Shown here in pieces: positions 47,088-58,749 of a stretch of DNA of 64,000 bases. Under the pieces are notes generated by a model, which made no database searches, had not been told where the DNA came from, and saw only the letters and a list, made by a program, of their open reading frames with translations. Source of the DNA: Nematostella vectensis (Eukaryota; Cnidaria; Anthozoa; Actiniaria; Edwardsiidae); assembly GCF_932526225.1 (NCBI RefSeq), contig NC_064046.1, forward strand, positions 4,588,001 through 4,652,000, in the 5' to 3' direction. Within the stretch, counting starts at the first letter, position 1; each line of letters begins with the position of its first letter. The translations under genes were made by a program, and so were the position numbers.

Positions 47088-50000
47088 ATGGCAAGAATAG
47101 ATGCAAAGAAAGGAAAGGAAGCTGGTATAATTGGCATCATGCTGCTAGCATTAGGTCTAGCCGATCTAGTCCTAGGTGTATTATGGGTGAAGTACGCCAA
47201 AGGTGAAGGGGCCTCTCTTTTCTCTGGTACAGGACTTTGGTCTGGCGCCCTGGTAAGCTCAAGCGAGACCTGTACTTGCAAATATGAATCATTCAAAGGA
47301 ATCAATTACTTCTTAATCTGTATTCTCACCTTTCATAACTGTTTGCCCGTCATAATTCAGGGGCCTAGCTCTGATGAGGCAATCCAGAGGAGCTTTTATA
47401 TCTTGGTACACTTTTTGTGCAGTTCTTTCTATTCCCAGTTTATACTGTTTGATTCCCCTGAGCCCCTCCTACTCGACTTCGGGTGGAGTGAGGAACTTTT
47501 CTGGAATCAACCATGGACTTCGCACATAACCGTTATATTTTAATGACATTGATTTTGGTTTGGTTCTAGTTTAGTTCTCTCTACATTCTTATTTATATTG
47601 CCCAACAGGTTAAGGGCACGGTTTATTGATGTTGTTGTTTTAGCTGGGCCTAAATGGAGCTCTGGGAGTTTTATGTTGGATAAAGCACACAAAATTGGTG
47701 GTAAGTATGATTGTATTTTATTTGTTTGCCAAATCTAATGGCCCTTACTCCCCCAAATCAGCTGATGGAAATGGTATTTGGTATTTTCCTAAATGACAAA
47801 ATGGTGTTTGATTTTTAGAGTCACATTTCTTTTATAACGACTGCAGTAAGGAATCTAACTGATTGAGATATGTCAACAACAATAACAGACAGGTTACCTT
47901 TATCCAGTTTTTTCTTGTGTTTTTGAAATTCTTTACAACACCCTTATAACATTGGTGATATTATTCTTTAGTTTTCATGCTAAATTTAAATTAAGCTAGA
48001 ATAGAAATTCTGAGAATTAATTTCAGTTCAGTTGCATGAGCCCGCACTGAGGGCCCACACAACATCTTGGAATCCTGGAAAAAATTAAAAAGATGTGTGC
48101 CAAAAGTATTTGGACAAAAATAGTCACATTTATAACAGTTGTGTTTGATTGAGCTATCTTTTTCAGGGTGTATTCTTTCTGGTATTGGCCATTTTGAACA
48201 TTATCATCTCCGGTGCTCAGGCAGCTTTTGCCTATCTCGGATGGGTCATATGGAAAGCAATCAAGGACATTATCCAGACAAACTGTACTGATAAAGGCGG
48301 CCAGTGTGTCTGTCTTGACAAGGATGTCCCCATTGGATGTAAGTTACTATTGAAGAGAGACTTGGACATGAACTCATCTCTCTCTTATGTAGGGCCATGG
48401 TTTTAACAGGTGGCAGATCCTGAATTTAGCAAAAACAAGAAAAAATCCCTCTTCCCTCCTCTGTCCCTCTCCCCCCCCCCCCCCCCACAGGGAATATAAA
48501 GAATAAAATCCCCATCCCTCTCCCTTCCCCCACCGGGAATATAAAACATGAGACCCACTTCCCTCTCCCTTCCCCCACCGGGAATATAAAACATGAGATC
48601 CCCATCCCTCTCCCTTCCCCCACAGGGAATATAAAACATGAGACCCCCTTCCCTCTCCTCCCTTCCCCCACCGGGAATATAAAACATGAGATCCCCATCC
48701 CTCTCCCTTCCCCCACTGGGAATATAAAACATGAGATCCCCATCCCTCTCCCTTCCCCCACCGGGAATATAAAACATGAGACCCCCATCCCTCTCCCTTC
48801 CCCCACCGGGAATATAAAACATGAGATCCCCATCCCTCTCCCTTCCCCCACCGGGAATATAAAACATGAGACCCCCTTCCCTCTCCCTTCCCCCACCGGG
48901 AATATAAAACATGAGATCCCCATCCCTCTCCCTTCCCCCACCGGGAATATAAAACATGAGACCCCCTTCCCTCTCCCTTTCCCACAGGGAATATAAAACA
49001 TGAGATCCCCATCCCTCTCCCTTCCCCCACCGGGAATATAAAACATGAGACCCCCATCCCTCTCCCTTCCCCCACCGGGAATATAAAACATGAGATCCCC
49101 ATCCCTCTCCCTTCCCCCACCGGGAATATAAAACATGAGACCCCCTTCCCTCTCCCTTCCCCCACAGGGAATATAAAACATGAGATCCCCATCCCTCTCC
49201 CTTCCCCCACCAGGAATATAAAATATAAGACCCACTTCCCTCTCCCTTCCCACACCGGGAATATAAAACATGAGATCCCCATCCCTCTCCCTTCCCCCAC
49301 CGGGAATATAAAACATGAGACCCACTTCCCTCTCCCTTCCCCCACCGGGAATATAAAACATGAGACCCCCTTCCCTCTCCTCCCTTCCCCCACCGGGAAT
49401 ATAAAACATGAGACCCCCTTCCCTCTCCTCCCTTCCCCCACAGGGAATATAAAACATGAGACCCCCTTCCCTCTCCCTTCCCCCACAGGGAATATAAAGA
49501 CCCCTTCTACTCACCTCCCCTATAAATTTTACAGACATTGATATAAGAGCTTATATCCATTATATTACCTCAACAAATGTTTTATAAATTGGTACCCCTC
49601 TAGAATTCTTGCACTGCCCATACTGTGGAGTAGTATTATGATAGTATTATAATAATACTAATATTATGCAAGTATTGATGCTAATTCCTTGTTGATTTTG
49701 TCAGTGGACTCGTGTGACACGGTCAACACTTTTGACTCCATCTTCCTCAGTCTTCTCATCATCAATGGCATTGCCACCATTCTCGCCTTCTCCGCCTCCA
49801 TCGTTGGATGTACAACGGTCTGTTGCTCTAGCCAAACGGTAAGTCTGTGCAGTCAACAATAAGTAAAAACATACTTGACAGATGTAGTGCTGATACTTCC
49901 TGCCAAACAACCACCACCACAACTACCATCATCATCACTATCACCAGCACTAACATAACCACCACCATCACTTGTTACATTTTCACCACCATCATCACTA

Positions 50001-51916
50001 CGATCCTCACTAACACCATCACTTCCACCATCGCAACCTTTATCATCACTATCACAACTATAACCATGACTACCACCATTACTATCACTACCACATTCAT
50101 TACTGTCATCTTAACTTCCACCACCATCTCTACACTACAACCATCACTTCCACCATCATCATCACTATACCATCATTACTACCATTATCACTACTATCAT
50201 CACTATCATCATCATAACTACCATTACTATCACTACCACATTCATTACTGTCACCCTCACTTCCACCACCATCTCTATACTACAACCATCACTTCCACCA
50301 TCATCATCAATATTCCATTATTACAACCATTATCACTACTATCATTATCACTACTATCATCACTATCATCATCATAACTACCACTATCAATACTGTCATC
50401 CTCACTTCCACCACCATCTCTACACTACCACAATCACTTCCACCATCATCATCACAATACCATCATTACTACCATTATCACTACTATCATCATCACTACT
50501 ACCATCACTGTCATCATCACCATCAACACACTACAACAATCACTTCCACTATCATCATCACCACCATTGTGTAGTTCCAGAGGGTATCCATCCCCCCATC
50601 CCCCCATTGAGGGGTGTTGGAGGTACGACCCCCACCCCTCTGGAATTTCCAACCCCCTAGATAAAAAATAAATACAGTAACTGTTAAGGAAAAGGGCATT
50701 TTAACCCCCTCCCCTCTGGAAATTCCTCGGCGTCTGAACCCCCCACTCCCCCGGAATTTCCAATCCCCTCAATGGGGGGGGGGATGGATATTTTCTGGAA
50801 ATACACATTATCATTTCCACCATAAACACACTACCACCACCACTACCATTAGCATCACTAACAACTATAATCACTACCATGCTAATCATCATTACCACCA
50901 TCACTGCCATAATTACTACTGCCACCAACACCACTTCCATAATCATCATCATCACTACTACTATCACAACAAATCTTATCACTAGCAGTGCCAGTGCTAT
51001 CATCCCCATTACCATCATCATCGCCCTCACAATCATCACCCTCACCATCACTATATTCATCAATAGTCATTATCATCACCAACTCCATCATTATCATCAC
51101 CAGCTCCATTATCATCATCATCAACACCACCACGCTATCGTCAACACCATCATTATCATCACCAACTCCCTCATTATCATCACCCACTCCATTATCATCA
51201 TCATCAACACCACCACGCTATCGTCAATACCATCATTATCATCACCAACTCCCTCATTATCATCACCAACTCCATTGTCGTCATCATCAACACCATCATT
51301 ATCATCACCAACTCCCTCATTATCATCACCAACTCCATTGTCGTCATCATCAACACCATCATTATCATCACCAACTCCATCATTATCATCACCAACTCCA
51401 TTGTCATCATCATCAACACCATCATTATCATCACCAACTCCATCATTATCATCACCAACTCCATCATTATCATCACCAACTCCATTGTCATCATCATCAA
51501 CACCACCACGCCATCGTCAACACCATCATTATCATTATCAACTCCCTCATTATCATCACCAACTCCATTATCATCATCATCAACACCACCACGCTATCGT
51601 CAACACCATCATTAACATTATCAACTCCCTCATTATCATCACCAACTCCATTATTATCATCACCAACTCCATTGTCATCATCATCAACACCACCACGCCA
51701 TCGTCAACACCATCATTATCATCACCAACTCCATCACCACCATCATAATCACAACATGAGAGCAAAACGTGGTTCCTGCTTCGTACTCTTCTCGTGGATT
51801 ATTTGGTGTCATTTTTTTTTCGTTTCCTCCACAAGATGCCCGTCCCAGCCGTCCCCAATATGGAAATGCAACAAGTCCCCGCGCCGCCACCAGTGGCCGT
51901 GGCCATTGGTCAGTAG
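47088..51916 (+). CDS. Small four-transmembrane protein (5 coding exons)
   Basis: Coding exons: 47088-47252, 47644-47700, 48167-48338, 49705-49838, 51836-51916, all phase-consistent, giving 202 residues. Four hydrophobic segments are visible: about 12-34 (GIIGIMLLALGLADLVLGVL), 56-72, 75-99 and 142-166 (FLSLLIINGIATILAFSASI). Short cytoplasmic ends, a Lys-rich N-terminus and a Pro/Val-rich tail are typical of MS4A/tetraspan-like proteins. The loop between TM3 and TM4 has NCT (possible N-glycosylation) and several cysteines. It lacks the CCG motif of true tetraspanins. The coding exon starts after an acceptor at 47073, with the ATG 14 bases in. The exact family is not certain. Confidence 0.8.
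48440..49505. repeat. 45-bp minisatellite, about 23 units, purine/pyrimidine-asymmetric
   Basis: The unit contains CCCTCTCCCTTCCCCCACC followed by GGGAATATAAAACATGAGA. The plus strand is strongly pyrimidine-rich. It starts about 130 bp after the donor at 48339. Minus-strand frames of up to 370 codons stay open in several frames because 45 is divisible by 3; they are not called as genes. Confidence 0.95.
49905..51755. repeat. CAT/CAC trinucleotide-rich microsatellite tract in intron 4
   Basis: Nearly continuous ATC/ACC repeats are interrupted by a GC-richer spacer at 50570-50780. At 51080-51740, units such as CATTATCATCACCAACTCC form a higher-order array. Open frames on both strands are low-complexity artefacts. 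Confidence 0.9.
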
Positions 51917-54164
51917 ACAGAGGACTGGGAGCTAGTTAGCTTACCTTATCAGTTTTTGCTTTATCTAGAAACCGATTCGTCTTGTTTATTTTTACCACCT
52001 TTGTTTGTTAAAACCTGCCATTAAAACGAAAATTTCGGGCACTTTACTTTGTTTAATTCATTTTTGACATCCAGGCGACTGATCTTAATTCAGTTCAACC
52101 CAACTTTATAACTTATCTACTTCACCCAACCCCCTCTTGTAACACTACGCGATTGAATGGTTTTTCCCTTTCCTCCTCTTTTTAAATACTGCTTTACTAC
52201 TACACGACCGTGACACGAGGGAAGAACATGACGCTTCAAATAAGCCCATTTCACATCTAATAAGGAGGAAAATTTCTCTTAGTACTTAGTGAGTAATAGC
52301 AAACAAAATATCAAATGCGACTTTTTTAAAATTGATGCGACTTTTTGTAAAGTGTTATTGAAATTTGCGCTTTTCGTCCCTGAGCCCATACATAGCGCAA
52401 ATATGACCAAGGAAGAAATAGCCAAAATCTCGGTATGTGCATTTCGGTCACACGTAATTTGTGTTTTTAAAATCAGTCCGTAATAGAAGGAACCGATGGT
52501 CATTGTAAGAAATTGTGTCTGCTTTCTCTATCTAGAATTGCGTATTTTCAAGGTTATTCCGTCATGTCCACGAACGGCCCCTGAATGGTCCCCCGAAATT
52601 TCGATGTGCTTTCATGCTCGCGCAACTTTTTCCGCCTAAAAATGCTCGGTCTCGCATAAATAACGAGGTGCTTGCAAGTGCTCGCAAAAGACTTTTCGAG
52701 TGCCCTTTCATAGTACGCTACTGTACGGTCCCCTCCCCCCTCCCCTTATTCGGCCCCTATCTAACCGTAACACCCTGAGTCCGTGGTAATTGTCGAGGAG
52801 GAAAGTAGGAAATGCATCCCGTTTTCAAGCTACACACGAATAATTAAATTTTCATTATTTAGAGCTAAAAGTCAATTGGCTTAAAGTCAAATTGTAAATG
52901 ATCTGATAATAGGAACCGCGCTTGTTGAGTGGCTTAAATTATATCAGGAAGAAAAGCGCTTCTTGAGGAGGCCAAAATTAGATCATGTTATTGTAATATT
53001 CAAGTACGATGAAGGTACAAGAGGTTAAAGAAAGAATACTCAGCATTTTTTGTAGGATGTTGAGTGTTTTTTTTATCATAACAGGTCCCGGATAAGCAAA
53101 AAAATTGATCATCTTTTTTAAACAAAATTTAAAAGTTAAATATCTAGTTGGGAAGTGAAATGATAAAAACAGGAACTGAGTTAAAAGCAGAAGACAAGTG
53201 ATAATCAAAACAAAGCATAGGGTGCCTTTATCATCTACTAAAAAATGTATGCGAACGACATAAAGAAAAGTCTTTGTCAAAGAGCACACAATGGAAACCG
53301 CTAAGCTAAGAAGACCTTACATGTTTTTTTTTATAAAATTTCTTTTGAAAAATAAAAATTTATTCCCCAAATCCACTTGCTTAAAAAATAGTAATAACTG
53401 AAATTCTCCCCCGGACACATTAAAACATTTAATAAAACATTGCAACGTTATATTATTAGTACAGACGCTTGTGATTGTTCTATGCTATTAGTCGCCTAAA
53501 AGAAGAACCCCCGTTCATAGTAGTTGCCCTCATGTTAACAGCTGTGGTCTGGTATCTGTATTTTTAATGAAAAATAGGAGTAGCTAATGGTGAGCGACTG
53601 GGGGGCGCCTAGCAGTAAGAAATAACGTTATGCATTTCGCTTGGCATAATTTGATCAGAAAAACGCTTTCTTAGAAATAACCCCTTGTCAAGTAAAACAA
53701 TTTATTAGTTACAGAAAAAACAATGGCCCGAGGATTTCGAGAATAATAAAAGAAAAAAAAGATTAATAAGAGGAAGCGATAAAACGGGAAATGTGTGTCA
53801 CAAGACGTCACAGACCATCAGGGTTTTCAAAGCATTATATATGCTAATGGTCACTTAAATAAGTTTAGATTGACTTGTTTGGATCAATCTCGTTGAGGGC
53901 TTTGACGTCATCGCCGCAAACAATCGCTTTAAGTTAAAAACATCTTTTTATAGCGCCGTGAATACTGATGATATAACATGGTTATTAAATTTAAAAGACA
54001 GCATAGGAAATACGATATGGATATTTGCCAGGGAGAGCCTTAAAGCGGTAAGGACTAGACAGGCAAATCAATCACCAAACAATCATCCTGAGACTCGCGT
54101 ATACATCGCGTCCCCTTGACAGTGTTAGTACGCTTGTGTTTGCCGTGAGCTGCGGTGTAATGTT
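51917..54164. other. Intergenic region upstream of the GPCR
   Basis: No gene, RNA or complete element is recognised. There is a C-rich stretch near 52730-52750. The last 300 bases contain a consensus CRE. Confidence 0.5.
53903..53910. promoter_or_regulatory. CRE (TGACGTCA) upstream of the GPCR
   Basis: A perfect palindromic CREB/ATF site lies 255 bases before the start codon. A half-site GACGTCAC lies near 53803. Function is inferred from the motif only. Confidence 0.55.
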
Positions 54165-55526
54165 ATGAATTCTTCAAATGGAACATCCACTGGACACGAG
54201 ACATGTTTGGATGATGACTCTAGCACGGCTAAAATCGTCCAGACAATAGCTTACTGCGTGATGGTGGTTCTCGCTCTTGGGGGAAACATCCTTCTTGTCA
54301 GTGTTGTTTGGACGCAACGGAAATTACGAACTACAACAAATTTCCTTATCTCAAACATGGCGTTGAGCGATTTACTCGTCCCGGTCCTAGCTATGCCGAG
54401 GACTATCGTGGAAATCCACTACGGGTTTCGTCGCTGGCTGGTGACAGGAACTGCTGGACTTGCCCTTTGCAAGCTCGTGTACTTCTTTCAGGATGTTTCA
54501 ATGGCCGTGTCTGTGTTAAGTCTTTCATTCATTACAATCGAGAGGTTTTATGCGGTGGTCTTCCCGCGTGTCAAGACTCCAATTCGTGGTCGCGCGCGAG
54601 GTGTAATTCTCTCTATTTGGATCTGTGCGATGGCGATGCATAGCCCGTATTTCTACACGTTCAGACTCGTTGAGTACCAGCAAATGTCGTATTGCGTGCT
54701 TGTATGGCCGCACAATGCACTTTTGGCGTCTAGAGCATTTTTCCTCACCATGATAATCATCCTCTATTTTATTCCTCTGACGCTTATTACCGTTCTCCAG
54801 TGGGTTATAGTCCGAAGAATTCGTAATCAGCTTCTGCCAAAATTCACCTCCTCTTTTCGACACCGGAAACGCGCAAAGCGGAACTCTGACATCGTTAGGT
54901 TCACCCTAGCTGTTATCGTTTTATTCTTTTTGTGCTGGTCTCCGACGGTTGTTTTCTCGTTCCTGGTTTTATTCGGACCGCCGGGGTTATGCATGAAGCA
55001 CTTTCGATTCACGTCGCAATTTCTCGTCCAATCGAACAGCGCCATGAATTTCTTTATTTATTTCATCTACAATGAATCATACAGGTCGATTATTCGTGAA
55101 TTGTTTTGCGATAAAGGTAATGTATTTTCTAGACCACTGAGGTTATTCTCTAGGGCTCGTAGGATGTGCTCATGGAACCCCTCCGATAATCCATCAGCTG
55201 TCGTCATAGACAAGGTGCGTGACACGTTGCGTGACAATGAATCGAATAGAGCCAATCAGGTGACGTTGACGAAGGCTCACATGGCTAGTTTCGATTCGGA
55301 TTCTAGTTTGAAAGTCACGCAATATCATTCCTCTCTTCCGCGTTCCATGAGGTCTAGTGGAAGCTCCAATGGTCACGCAAGTCGGAGCAATGTCACGCGA
55401 AAGGCGAATGGCAGTGGAACCAGAGGCCAGTTGTCAGGTCACAACCAGGCTTTTGACCGAAGTGTCACGGTCAAGGATGACGCAGTTACCACAAATTTAA
55501 ATGACGTCACGGTATATGAGAACTAA
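54165..55526 (+). CDS. Class A (rhodopsin-like) GPCR, neuropeptide-receptor type, single exon
   Basis: 453 residues with seven hydrophobic helices. Landmarks: N-terminal NSS and NGT glycosylation sites, TM1 GN at 40-41, TM2 LSDLL at 67-71 (Asp69), disulphide cysteines C102 and C177, ERF at 126-128 in place of DRY, Trp152 in TM4, Pro204 in TM5, and CWSP at 257-260 in TM6. TM7 reads NSAMNFFIY, with Phe in place of the Pro of NPxxY. A basic third loop (RHRKRAKR) and a long Ser/Thr-rich tail of about 140 residues follow. The overall pattern resembles peptide receptors of the RFamide/NPY/orexin kind; the ligand is unknown. The last nine codons (LNDVTVYEN and stop) are the first unit of the downstream 58-bp repeat. 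An intronless gene is common for lineage-expanded invertebrate GPCRs. Confidence 0.9.
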   Translation: MNSSNGTSTGHETCLDDDSSTAKIVQTIAYCVMVVLALGGNILLVSVVWTQRKLRTTTNFLISNMALSDLLVPVLAMPRTIVEIHYGFRRWLVTGTAGLALCKLVYFFQDVSMAVSVLSLSFITIERFYAVVFPRVKTPIRGRARGVILSIWICAMAMHSPYFYTFRLVEYQQMSYCVLVWPHNALLASRAFFLTMIIILYFIPLTLITVLQWVIVRRIRNQLLPKFTSSFRHRKRAKRNSDIVRFTLAVIVLFFLCWSPTVVFSFLVLFGPPGLCMKHFRFTSQFLVQSNSAMNFFIYFIYNESYRSIIRELFCDKGNVFSRPLRLFSRARRMCSWNPSDNPSAVVIDKVRDTLRDNESNRANQVTLTKAHMASFDSDSSLKVTQYHSSLPRSMRSSGSSNGHASRSNVTRKANGSGTRGQLSGHNQAFDRSVTVKDDAVTTNLNDVTVYEN

Positions 55527-55960
55527 ATCATCTGTAGCAAAGAGGTAGTAGAGCCTTAATGACGTCACGGTACATGAAAACTACGTCACATCTGACAAAG
55601 AGGTAGTAGAGCCTTAATGACGTCACGGTATATGAAAACTACGTCACATCTGACAAAGAGGTAGTAGAGCCTTAATGACGTCACGGTATATGAAAACTAC
55701 GTCACATCTGACAAAGAGGTAGTAGAGCCTTAATGACGTCACGGTATATGAAAACTACGTCACATCTGACAGAGGTAGTAGAGCCTTAATGACGTCACGG
55801 TATATGAAAACTACGTCACATCTAACAAAGAAGTAGAAAGCCATAATGACGTCACGGTATATGAAAACTACGTCACATCTAACAAAGAAGTAGAAAGCCA
55901 TAATGACGTCACGATATATGAAAACTACCTCACATCTAACAAAGAGGTAGTAAAGCCTGA
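55500..55960. repeat. 58-bp tandem array of CRE sites, 8 units, starting inside the GPCR stop region
   Basis: Units begin AATGACGTCACGGTATATGA at about 55500 (coding), 55558, 55616, 55675, 55733, 55788, 55846 and 55904. Each holds a perfect TGACGTCA plus a TACGTCAC half-site, then ATCTGACAAAGAGGTAGTAG. The first unit encodes NDVTVYEN-stop. Confidence 0.95.
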
Positions 55961-56120
55961 TTATGTATATGAAAACTGCCGTCGTGTATTTTTTTTTCTT
56001 TAAATTCTATTTTTTTTTTTACTTTAATAAAAGGATCAATAAAAGATAGGGAACATCTGGAAGATATCAAAAGAGGGGAAGGAATAAGCGCTTGCACTAA
56101 TGGATAAGTTGTTCTTTTAA

Positions 56121-56332
56121 CCCATTGACTCCTGGCTATTTTTGAGCTGAATTTACAAAAAAAAAGACTGAAAACAGACACCTCCCCCCACCTATTCTGA
56201 GTTTTATACAGCATTTATCCCTTAGACTGATGCCTAAGTATCTTCATCTTGTTGTGTTTATGTTGCATTTATGATTTTGTTTGGTTGTGTGTGTTCTCAA
56301 AGCCCGTATAGGCCGGTTGAGGGATCAATGTC
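56121..56332. mobile_element. piggyBac-like MITE, 212-bp deletion derivative
   Basis: It is flanked by TTAA at 56117-56120 and 56333-56336, with termini CCCATTGACTCC and GGATCAATGTC. In inverse orientation its two halves match the two ends of the 1.0-kb copy at 717-1716, while about 790 internal bases are absent. Confidence 0.8.
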
Positions 56333-56540
56333 TTAATATAACTGCTCCCAAACCTCAAAAATTAATACGACAGTTTTTTTTTTAATCTAGTTTAATAATC
56401 TTCAACAGCAACATTCGATATTTGTATTTTTCATATATTTTTGTCATTAACGAAACTTCAAGCCTGTGTTCCTGCGATAAAACTATATACATGCAATCAA
56501 TTAGATGTTCTTTTTACATATTTACAACTGGGTAATTAAT

Positions 56541-58631
56541 TCACTTCATGCACGTCCCCATGACAACCAGTCTCTTACACATATCGCACTTCACGTCACA
56601 GCACCACACGAACTTACATCTGCACCGATACTGCTGTACAATCAGCTTCTTGACGATGCGAAACCTACATGACATGCACGTCTCTGAACACTTGAGGTAA
56701 TCAGGGTTATCACTACTGCACACTCGGCCAAGGACACCCGTGGATCCCTTGGACGCGTCAGGGTGGCAGTAGTCTGGGGACGACTTGAGGAACACGAGGC
56801 TGCGGTCTTTCTTGGCCAGCGGTATGATTACATGCGTGGCGATTTTCTGTACGAGTTTGTTGTTTTGGACTTTGACTCGTTTAGCCTCCTCGTAGCTTTG
56901 CTTGAGGTAGACGCCGACCTCGGCGAAGGTAGCGAGACTTTTCCAGCAGCTCTGAGCGAAACAGCTCCCGGAGACGCCGTGACATTTGCATTGTTCCTTG
57001 AGGGTCTTGCGCACAGCCTGCGTACAGAGGAGAATCACATGATTAAAGAATGTCGATCAACCACTCCTTTGTTATTGTTTACAATGGAAAATCCATCGGC
57101 TTATTTGCAAGAATATAAAAAGAAATAACCACCCGCGGTTATTAACGATATTTTATTGCTTGAATTAACAGATGGAAATTGAAACTAAATAACAAATAGA
57201 ATCCAAAATTATAACCTTATTTTTAGCGTACCATATCCAATCGCAAGATGTGCACTAGCGTTTCCCAATAAGCCGATTTTTGGTATTTTTTAGGATGACA
57301 AAACTGGGTGCGAATTCTTACCCGACGTCCAACAGCATTATTTCGTAGGTTGATAAGTGCCTTCTTCCGGCTCCCAGTCTCCAGGCCGTTTAAGAAGTAC
57401 CTCGACAGCACATCACCAAACTTGACATTGTCATGGCAACCGCTCCAGTCCTTTACAAGGTTTCTGCTGGATTCCACGCATGCGCAATTAGATAAGATTC
57501 CTTTGTTGCAGTCACGTGTCAGAGCATAGGTGACACCCGCTGCCCGTATACTGTGGGCGAACGCCAGTTCTCTGTTGGCTGAAACATAGAAAATATAAAT
57601 ATTTAGTATAAGTCAACAACGATCATTCAATCAACGTCTTTAAACGTGGAAATTTGCTTGTTGAGATCCAGTTTTTTTTTAAGAAAAATAAGAGTTGCGT
57701 GATTGTTTACCCACCAACATTTAATTTCTGAGCCAATGATATCTTACCTCCCCTTTCCTAAGAGACCACTAAACATAAACAAAGAATATCAAAATACCTT
57801 AAAAGTGGGACAAGATTATGTAAGATTCATAGTGGAGCGAGCAAATTCATTTCGCCGAAAAATAATTGTCAAAAGCTAGCGTATAACTACTTGAACTCGA
57901 ATAGAAATATGTATTCCCATGTGGAAGACGCAAGTCTTTAGTTTATTAATTACTTCCAAGAGAAGTGCATACTTACGTGCTGCAGAAGGGGCGAGTCTCG
58001 GTAGGCCAGGCATTCGGTTACTAGAGGCAAATCGTACGCTGCAGTTCCATTTCTCGTTCTGGAATTGTGATTTACACTCCTTAAGGCTGAGTTCATCTCC
58101 GCTCTGTACAATTGTGATCAACTTTTCGTAAGACTGCAGAGGAAAAACGCAAAATGGTTACAACAAGACACTTGTATTTTATACCTTCTTGCTTCCTGTT
58201 CTCATCTTTTTGCAAAACTTCGCTTTTACCAAAGAACACTTCGCATCCATTTAAAAACTTTTCATGAATATCAATGATTTCTAAAACACGACTGATTAAA
58301 AGCAAAAAAATGAACACCTATCTACTTTACTTTCCCGCCCCTAGCACCGCCAAACTTGTAAGAGTAATCAACTAATAATTACTAGAAGTGTGCCACAAAA
58401 TAATCCGAGAACAAACACGCTTACCTCTAGTAGGATAATCTTCTTGGCGGACCTGAAAATTACCAAAAGATACAGATTAGATTCAAAGAAAATGCCGGTC
58501 ATTTTGATATGTGTTGCCGCTACCCTTTGAGTCGCTAAGAAAACAAGACTGAGTAATTACAGTTTGCCGGCCTCTGCACTTTGAAGGGAACTCCACATGG
58601 CGAAAACTGCGAAGAAGGCGATGAAGTTCAT
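56541..58631 (-). CDS. Wnt ligand, Wnt8-like (5 exons)
   Basis: Secreted, lipid-modified Frizzled ligand. Minus-strand exons: 58631-58561, 58452-58425, 58133-57977, 57578-57322, 57017-56541, all phase-consistent, giving 329 residues including a signal peptide (MNFIAFFAVFAMWSSLQSAEA). Family marks: ECKSQFQNEKWNC, RELAFAHSIRAAGVTYALTR, WSGCHDNVKFGD, CKCHGVSGSC with the acylated Ser187, a DYC near 247 and a cysteine-rich C-terminus ending CDMCKRLVVMGTCMK. The ETG after the WSGC block and the SPDYC motif point to Wnt8, but other subfamilies are not excluded without a tree. Exon 2 is only 28 bases. The intron before the last exon carries a fragment of the 25869 MITE family. A TATA box lies upstream. 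Confidence 0.93.
57035..57180 (+). repeat. Fragment of the 25869-26344 MITE family in the last Wnt intron
   Basis: AAAGAATGTCGATCAACCA and CCTTTGTTATTGTTTA match 26072-26105. Terminal repeats are missing. It starts about 20 bases from the acceptor of the last Wnt exon. Confidence 0.7.
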
Positions 58632-58715
58632 GACTTGTAGTAGATTAGCTTGTTTGGATGTGATCTCTCTGTGATTGACTCTTTGACTGAATGGCACACT
58701 TTCTAACTTAGGCAG

Positions 58716-58721
58716 TTTATA
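58716..58721 (-). promoter_or_regulatory. Probable TATA box of the Wnt gene
   Basis: The minus strand reads CCATATAAAC, 85 bases before the start codon. This would leave a 5' UTR of about 50-60 bases. Confidence 0.5.
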
Positions 58722-58749
58722 TGGCGCGCGGCTTGGCTTGCTTTGTGTT

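Noticed and set aside
48374..49538. Two 370-codon minus-strand frames
   Set aside because: A repeat of 45 bp, open in more than one frame simultaneously, which real coding sequence would not show.
50879..51935. Plus-strand frames of 289 and 315 codons
   Set aside because: Microsatellite translation. The larger one merely overlaps the true last exon of the four-TM gene in a different frame.
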